From assembly GCF_905115235.1 (NCBI RefSeq), contig NC_051852.1:139920027-139984026 (forward strand): 64,000 nt of DNA, in the 5' to 3' direction. The translations under genes were made by a program, and so were the position numbers. Shown in pieces: positions 58,947-64,000 of this stretch. Numbering within the stretch: the stretch's first letter is position 1; every line of letters starts with the position of its first letter. The notes beneath the pieces were generated by a model. The model was not told the origin of the DNA. It saw nothing but the letters and a program-made list of their open reading frames with translations, and did not search any database. The stretch is from Hermetia illucens. Its lineage: Eukaryota; Arthropoda; Insecta; Diptera; Stratiomyidae.

Positions 58947-60389
58947 CGTTAAAGTTTAAGAGGGAAACCTAAAACCAGTTTCTTATGACATAAATCTACT
59001 AATATAAATTGATAATATGTTTTTTAAGAATCTCATTGTAATTTCTCACTGTTCTTTTAAGCATGTTCAAATGTGTTCCTCCTTTTCACTTCAAAACAAC
59101 GTTTTATTAAAAAACACTAGAACTACTTAGATACACATAAGCAAATTCATTAAAAATGTTTTATAAATACTCAAATTCATGAATGTACTTGCTTTATTCG
59201 CAAAAAAAGAGTTATCTTGTATTATAATGTGCCAAAGCTATGAACAAATTTTGTTTTTGTATTTTTTCTACTAAAACATGACTTATAATAAGATTAGCAA
59301 ATTGTGTTTTTTTAATTATTTGAATGTGTTTTGCTCTTGCTTCTTTTACTTATGGTAAACAGATGGCGTTATGACCTTCCTGGGAGAAAATTGAGTGGGC
59401 CTGTTTTTGGGAAATAAAGAACACGATCATCAAACAAGTAAAAGAAGTTCCGCTGCACGTACCTAAATTTGGCCGTATCTTTTGAATTCCAGCAATCTGA
59501 CAAGAATTTGAACATGGCGTCCTCGATTTTTTATTGGAAAAAGTGTTTAGTCTTATCCTCTATACTTTTTCATCATCGTGCTTCAGGAAATGTGGAAATG
59601 TGAATTTTGCAGGATCTAGAAGTACGCACATGTGGCAAGTTGTAGTAGTCAACAAATGATTGAGTTTTCCGAGACTAATGTTGGGAAAGTCACTATTGGT
59701 TTAAAATGGTTTTAATGTAGTGCTCCTTGGGCTAGACCGGGATTAGGTAATTAGAATTCAACTTGAAACTACTGGAATTATAGCAGAGGTAGAATTTCGC
59801 AAATATCAGACTTAATTTCCTGGTAGAATCGTCATTGCCCCCAGTTTTTCCTGCCCTTATAGCTAGAAACATACCTCATACCAAGAAGTATATCGTTGCC
59901 AGTTACCCCTGAATAGAAACATGTGCGCCATCGTTGACGGTTTGCTGAAATGTGTTTAAGTTTCCCGAGAAGCGTGCATTCCTCCACTCCGGATTCTATT
60001 GCATGGCAGCAATGGAGTTGTCGTTCTTCTTTAACGAGTGATCTATCCACTTCCGCCTTCTGATCGTCACGTCTGCGGGTGTCTGGCGCGTCCGCCGATA
60101 AAGGGCTAGAGTACCCTGTTGGCACGACACAGATATATATTCATAAAGGCTTCAAGCTTTCGAATAACAGCGAAAGACAGTTTCCACGTGTTACTCCCAT
60201 TTATGAGGCATTATCACTCAAAAAAGACTCTAGTCTAAGTCAGTTGGTCCATGTTACGTGTGTTTGTCGCTGTGTAAGCGCAATGCAATAGTCTTGCGTT
60301 AACACTATTATGGCTAATATGTGTTCACGGTGTTTCTAGTGAAAAGGTCAAGGAATGGAAACGGAACACCGTCTCCCATGTTATTAGTG
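58947..60389. other. Calumenin 3' UTR and intergenic DNA
   Basis: The first part should be the 3' UTR; no single polyadenylation signal stands out. The rest has short frames only (for example 60125-59832 minus), none recognisable. Confidence 0.4.
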
Positions 60390-60450
60390 GTTTTTATTTG
60401 ACAAATACCGATATTTCAGGAACAAATTGTCCCCTTCTTCAGTGCCAGAT
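60390..60450 (+). repeat. Short repeat with 'aataccgatatttc' core
   Basis: gtttttatttgacaaataccgatatttcaggaac and cccttcttcagtgcca match 19270-19335 and, inverted, 20880-20905. Confidence 0.6.
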
Positions 60451-60461
60451 GCCTACGTGCT

Positions 60462-61588
60462 AGGCTCGGATCACTATCTTTTTGGCATAGTGCCCCGGGC
60501 TCTAATTACACCACCTAAAATCCTTCTGACAATCAGGTGAGAGTGAATACTGAAGCCATCCACAACAAAGCCCTCCGTAACACCTATAAGGGGGAAATGG
60601 ATGCAGCAATAACCGTAGCTAACAGATGTCCTGGAAATGAAGCCTCAACAATTGATCTTCACAACCGCAACTACTTGGCTCCACTTTTGAACGCGGGCAT
60701 GCGTAGAGACTTATCACAAACTCCGTTGAGCGAAGAAGCGACTTTACAGACGGAAAAAGGAAGCCTGGGAGAACCAATAGGTCTGTGCACTCAAATAGTA
60801 CAGGGAGCAACCGCACCAGACGCGGAAGTCTTACCAACAAGTCAGCAGGATGAACCCTTAAACACCTCGATAATCATCCTGCCGAGACAAAGAGGGAAAT
60901 CTGATTTCCAACAGAATGGTTATATTGGAGCGATGGATTGAGTATTTTGATGAACTGTTCAACAACCAAAATATTGGCCAGTTGGAGGTCCGGCCAACTG
61001 AGACGACGGACAAATACTGGCACCACCAAGCATAGAATAAACAGCCCGTACAATTCATCGCCTTATAAAATATATCGCCAGTAGCCAATAGAATTACAGC
61101 CGAATTGGTTAAATATGGAGGCAATCAACTACACCAAGAGGTTCATCAAATATGCTCAAGGTGTGGGACAGTGAATCAATGCCTGACATCTGGCAACGAG
61201 GACAGCCATACATAAAAAGGGAGATATCACGCAGTATAGCAATTATAGAGGTATCATGTTGCTGAGTACGATCTATAAGATGAAATCCGTACACGATTGT
61301 TGGCAGCCAACAGATCCTATTTCAGCTTACAAAAACTGATTCGCTCGAAATGTCTTACCATAGGGTCAAAGCTCTTACTGTACAAGACTATGATCTTGCC
61401 AACCCTTATGTATTGTCCGGGGACCTGGGATCTTAGCAAAAAACTGCGAACTCTTGGCGGCGTTCAAGAGAAGAATCGTCAGAAAATGTTTGGCCCCCTA
61501 CATGAGGATGGATGGTTCCGTAGCCTACATAACGACAAAATCTATGACCAATGCCACCACCTGGTTGTGGATATAATCCGGGCCTAAT
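60462..61588 (+). mobile_element. RTE-like LINE, copy D (rearranged fragment)
   Basis: Begins inside the endonuclease end (ctcggatcactatct), runs through the linker (VNTEAIHNKALRNTYKGEMDAAI, 60537 on) and early RT (about 61100-61280), then jumps to the 3' region (ATNRSYFSLQKLIRSK-like, 61297 on). It ends near 61588 before the normal 3' tail. One large deletion removes most of the RT. Confidence 0.8.
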
Positions 61589-62099
61589 TCTTGCTGCCAG
61601 CTTCAAAGGTTTGGAATACCATCCAAATCTGGAGTCTTATTGCCGAGAATTCTCCCATATATTCTTCGCTAACTAGAGGTATTCCGCGCTCGTTGCATTG
61701 GAACGCCGCGTGTATTTTGGCTTTTTGTGATAAAAAAAAATCGCTCTCGTTGCCTTCTTCTATATCAGCATCTTCATATATCCGTTTGAAGGGGTTTCTT
61801 TTTTTTCTTCGTTTGAGCTCACCTGTGGTTGGGTTGGATACTGGGGAGAAGCAGCTTTATGGACACTACAGAATTTTATGCTTCCGTAGCCCATTGAGTA
61901 ATCTGAACGTCTTCTCCTGTGATCGTATAGTTCAAGAATATTTTGGTTTCGACTGTTGCGGAAAATTTGTCCTTCACAAAAGCCTCCGGCCTGCCGACAA
62001 AGTACCTAACAATCTACGAGACCCTAAAACCACCGCCTTTTTTATATCGCCCTATCTGCCTTTCAGGCACTATGGAGAAGATTATGTAGAAAGTGGTAT
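61589..62099. other. Unassigned 183-codon frame and flanks
   Basis: An open frame at 61591-62142 (MLPASKVWN...) has no motif I recognise. Its first codons follow directly on a LINE fragment and its end overlaps the next, so it is probably chance or transposon debris. Confidence 0.3.
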
Positions 62100-62640
62100 G
62101 CAACAGACTACTTACAATGAGCTAGCAGGTCGATCGGATTGACAGTATGGGTTTCGACGAGCCCATTTTAGGGTCGACGCGATACCAATGGTCTTGGATC
62201 TGGCTCGGAAAGCGTTGGCTTTTGGTAAGCGCTGTGTGTTGCATTCGACAAGCCTTGCAGGGTTAGAAAGCTGTGACCCCCAAGTTCAATATCGACCGCT
62301 TTTATGATCCAGCTGTCGCTGGACAGTGATAAAGCTATCTTGCTGATCGAGCGGCAGAGTAACCTGCCTGAGAATATCGATGAGCATTGGCCCGCCATCA
62401 AAAATGCTCTCGGATGTTACGCGAGTCATCGACTACTTCCTAAAGGGGCTTCATAAGGTCTGGCTAACTGTGAAAAGAAGGGATTGAAAGTTTTATTGCC
62501 CGCAGCGAGTGATGACGGGCATGGCGCGCTCAAAATCTGATACCGAAGTCTCGAGAGGTTCATCGTAGCGTGCGCCATGAGAAAAGAAAATTTGTTATTG
62601 CGCTGGCCAGGAAAGCGGAAGATATTTGATGATTGATTTC
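62100..62640 (+). mobile_element. LINE RT fragment (I/LOA-like), degraded
   Basis: YGFRRAHFRVDAIPMVLDLARKAL at 62147-62220 is the conserved RT block 'QyGFR...ST.DAI..v...A'. Later pieces (TRVIDYFLKGL near 62420) are in other frames. Cut at its right by the RTE-like LINE that begins about 62661. Confidence 0.6.
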
Positions 62641-62660
62641 AGAAGTGTATACCACATCAC

Positions 62661-64000
62661 GGTGGTCAAAGGGTAGTATAGGTCCCGGGGCGAAACGTGG
62701 ATTGGTACCCACGATGGAGCATAAAACCTGGGAAATGCCTGCTGAACCAACACCAACAGCTCTACTACCAAACCCTATCTCCACCTCCACGTGGTGACCG
62801 CTGGGAGCTCTTTCTTGACGAAAAGCTGCAGACGGAGAAGGATGAAGGCGAGTCTCCCGCGCCTAAAAACGGGACAAATTGTACCAACTGGTCCTCCAGG
62901 TTGGGGGTTGGGTAGGGCTGACAACCCTACACGGAAAACAACCGTTACGAAGCCACAACAGGAGCCTCGGATAGGACGGATATTAAAACGACGGACCCGG
63001 CAACGACAAAGGAACAACGATTTGCGCATTTTCTCATGGAACGTGCGCTCCCTGTACAGATATGAAGCTGATAAGCAGCTAGCCGATACCCTGTCCCAAT
63101 ATAGGGCTGATGTAACAGCGTTGCAAGAGATGCGATGGACAGGGACCGGTTTCCTGGAGAAGAGCCACTACACCATATATTATAGCGGCCATCCAGTAAA
63201 CCATGTGCTCGGAGTAGGTTTCTTAGTCAGCCAAAAAATGAAACCTGCTGTTATCGGCTTTGAAAGTATAAGCGAACGGCTATGCACTCTGCGCTTGCGA
63301 GGCAAATTTAGAAATATAAGCCTCATAAACGTTCACGCCCCTACAGAGGAGACTGCAGAGTCGGAGAAGGATACCTTCTACGAGGCAGTAGAAAGAACCC
63401 TCGAAGCCTGTCCCAGATATGATATCAAAATCATACTTGGGGATTTTAACAGCCAAGTAGGGAAGGAGCCCGTATTCAGGCGATACGTTGGCTCCCATAG
63501 CTTACACGAAAAAACAAATGATAACGGACTGCGGACTATTCAATTAGCAGGGTCACACGAAATGGTTGTTGGAAGTACCTGGTTTGCGCGGAAAGCGGTC
63601 CACAAACATACGTGGGCCTCTCCAGACGGGACCACTTTCAACCAAATTGACCACGTGTTGATCGAACGCCGCCACCTCTCAGCTTTGATGAATGTCAGAA
63701 CATATAGGGGGGCCAATATAGACTCGGATCACTATCTCGTTGGCATGGTGCTCCGAGCTCGAATAACAATACCACCTAGAATCCCCTCTGACAATCAGGT
63801 GAGAGTGAACACTGAAGCCATCCACAACACAACCCTCCGCGACACCTATAAGAGGGAAATGGATGCCGCAATAACCGCAGTCAACAGAGGACCTGGAGAT
63901 GAAGTATCAACTAATGATCTTCACAACCACCTGAAGAACGTTATCATGGATACGGCCACAAATATACTTGGCCCCAGCCGCAAAAGGAGTCGGAACGGCT
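62661..64000 (+). mobile_element. RTE-like LINE, copy G (runs off the window, frame open)
   Basis: Same start as copy A (ggtggtcaaagg). It carries a short first frame (62697-62915, MDWYPRWSIKPGK...) overlapping the long frame at 62842 in another register. Both frames are kept in copy A (6827-7033 and 6909 on). A short first ORF overlapping the endonuclease-RT ORF is known for RTE-clade LINEs. No break is seen up to the window's end, so this copy may be full length. Confidence 0.9.
62842..64000 (+). CDS. LINE ORF2, endonuclease domain (partial, open at window end)
   Basis: Frame from ATG 62842 open through the right edge, about 386 codons. The apurinic-type endonuclease is complete: SWNVRSLYR (Asn), LQEMRWTGTG (Glu), YYSGHPV, FRNISLINVHAPT, IILGDFNSQVGKEP (Asp, Asn), HTWASPDGTTFNQIDHVLI (Asp) and SDHYLV (catalytic His). 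The following linker (VNTEAIHNTTLRDTYKREMD) leads to the RT beyond the window. It nicks target DNA for target-primed reverse transcription. The first 60 codons are basic and Pro-rich. The 62842 start is the first ATG of this frame after an overlapping short frame. Confidence 0.88.
   Translation, partial: MKASLPRLKTGQIVPTGPPGWGLGRADNPTRKTTVTKPQQEPRIGRILKRRTRQRQRNNDLRIFSWNVRSLYRYEADKQLADTLSQYRADVTALQEMRWTGTGFLEKSHYTIYYSGHPVNHVLGVGFLVSQKMKPAVIGFESISERLCTLRLRGKFRNISLINVHAPTEETAESEKDTFYEAVERTLEACPRYDIKIILGDFNSQVGKEPVFRRYVGSHSLHEKTNDNGLRTIQLAGSHEMVVGSTWFARKAVHKHTWASPDGTTFNQIDHVLIERRHLSALMNVRTYRGANIDSDHYLVGMVLRARITIPPRIPSDNQVRVNTEAIHNTTLRDTYKREMDAAITAVNRGPGDEVSTNDLHNHLKNVIMDTATNILGPSRKRSRNG

Overview
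The window reads as insect (dipteran-type) nuclear DNA. Host genes are split by short GT-AG introns, intergenic DNA is AT-rich, and much of the space is filled by LINEs, tRNA-derived SINEs, mariner/Tc1 elements and a Helentron-like (DINE-1/HINE-type) repeat. Fly-type RpL21, a calumenin-like protein ending HDEF and a beta-1,4-GalNAc-transferase with the invertebrate donor-site residue fit a fly. The species cannot be fixed from the sequence alone.

Host genes, left to right: a complete six-exon beta4GalNAcT gene (minus, 11035 to 1909); a possible short 5' exon on plus near 11911; a secreted Kazal-like gene (minus, 21635 to 20285); a single THAP-domain exon (minus, 24426 to 24247); a second Kazal-like gene with the same exon lengths (minus, 27454 to 26477); a zinc-finger protein exon resembling the USPL1 N-terminal finger (plus, 31393 to 32226); a three-exon UPF0488 gene (plus, 40562 to 41455); RpL21 (minus, 48689 to 43774); and a calumenin/scf gene (plus, 49900 to 58946) head-to-head with RpL21. 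I joined exons by eye using splice signals, reading phase and protein similarity. Total lengths come out as whole codons: 425, 187, 187, 197, 159 and 324 aa.

The large introns hold most of the mobile DNA. One RTE-like LINE family has seven copies here. They range from a copy whose endonuclease frame is open to the window's right edge (62661 on), through an 838-bp copy with a perfect 12-bp target duplication (36944 to 37781), to old deleted fragments. A SINE family of four copies shares the end of its 3' tail with this LINE. A Helentron-like repeat, called family X here, has six copies, and two of them carry nested TA-flanked mariner elements. One of these is an apparently intact 1,288-bp cecropia-type mariner with 28-bp perfect inverted repeats. 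Other LINE families, two gypsy-type LTR fossils, Tc1-like fragments and small foldback repeats fill much of the rest.

I found no clearly new multi-gene system. The best leads are the Kazal gene pair, its possible position inside a long intron of the zinc-finger gene, the young LINE and mariner copies, the SINE/LINE tail match and the structure of family X.
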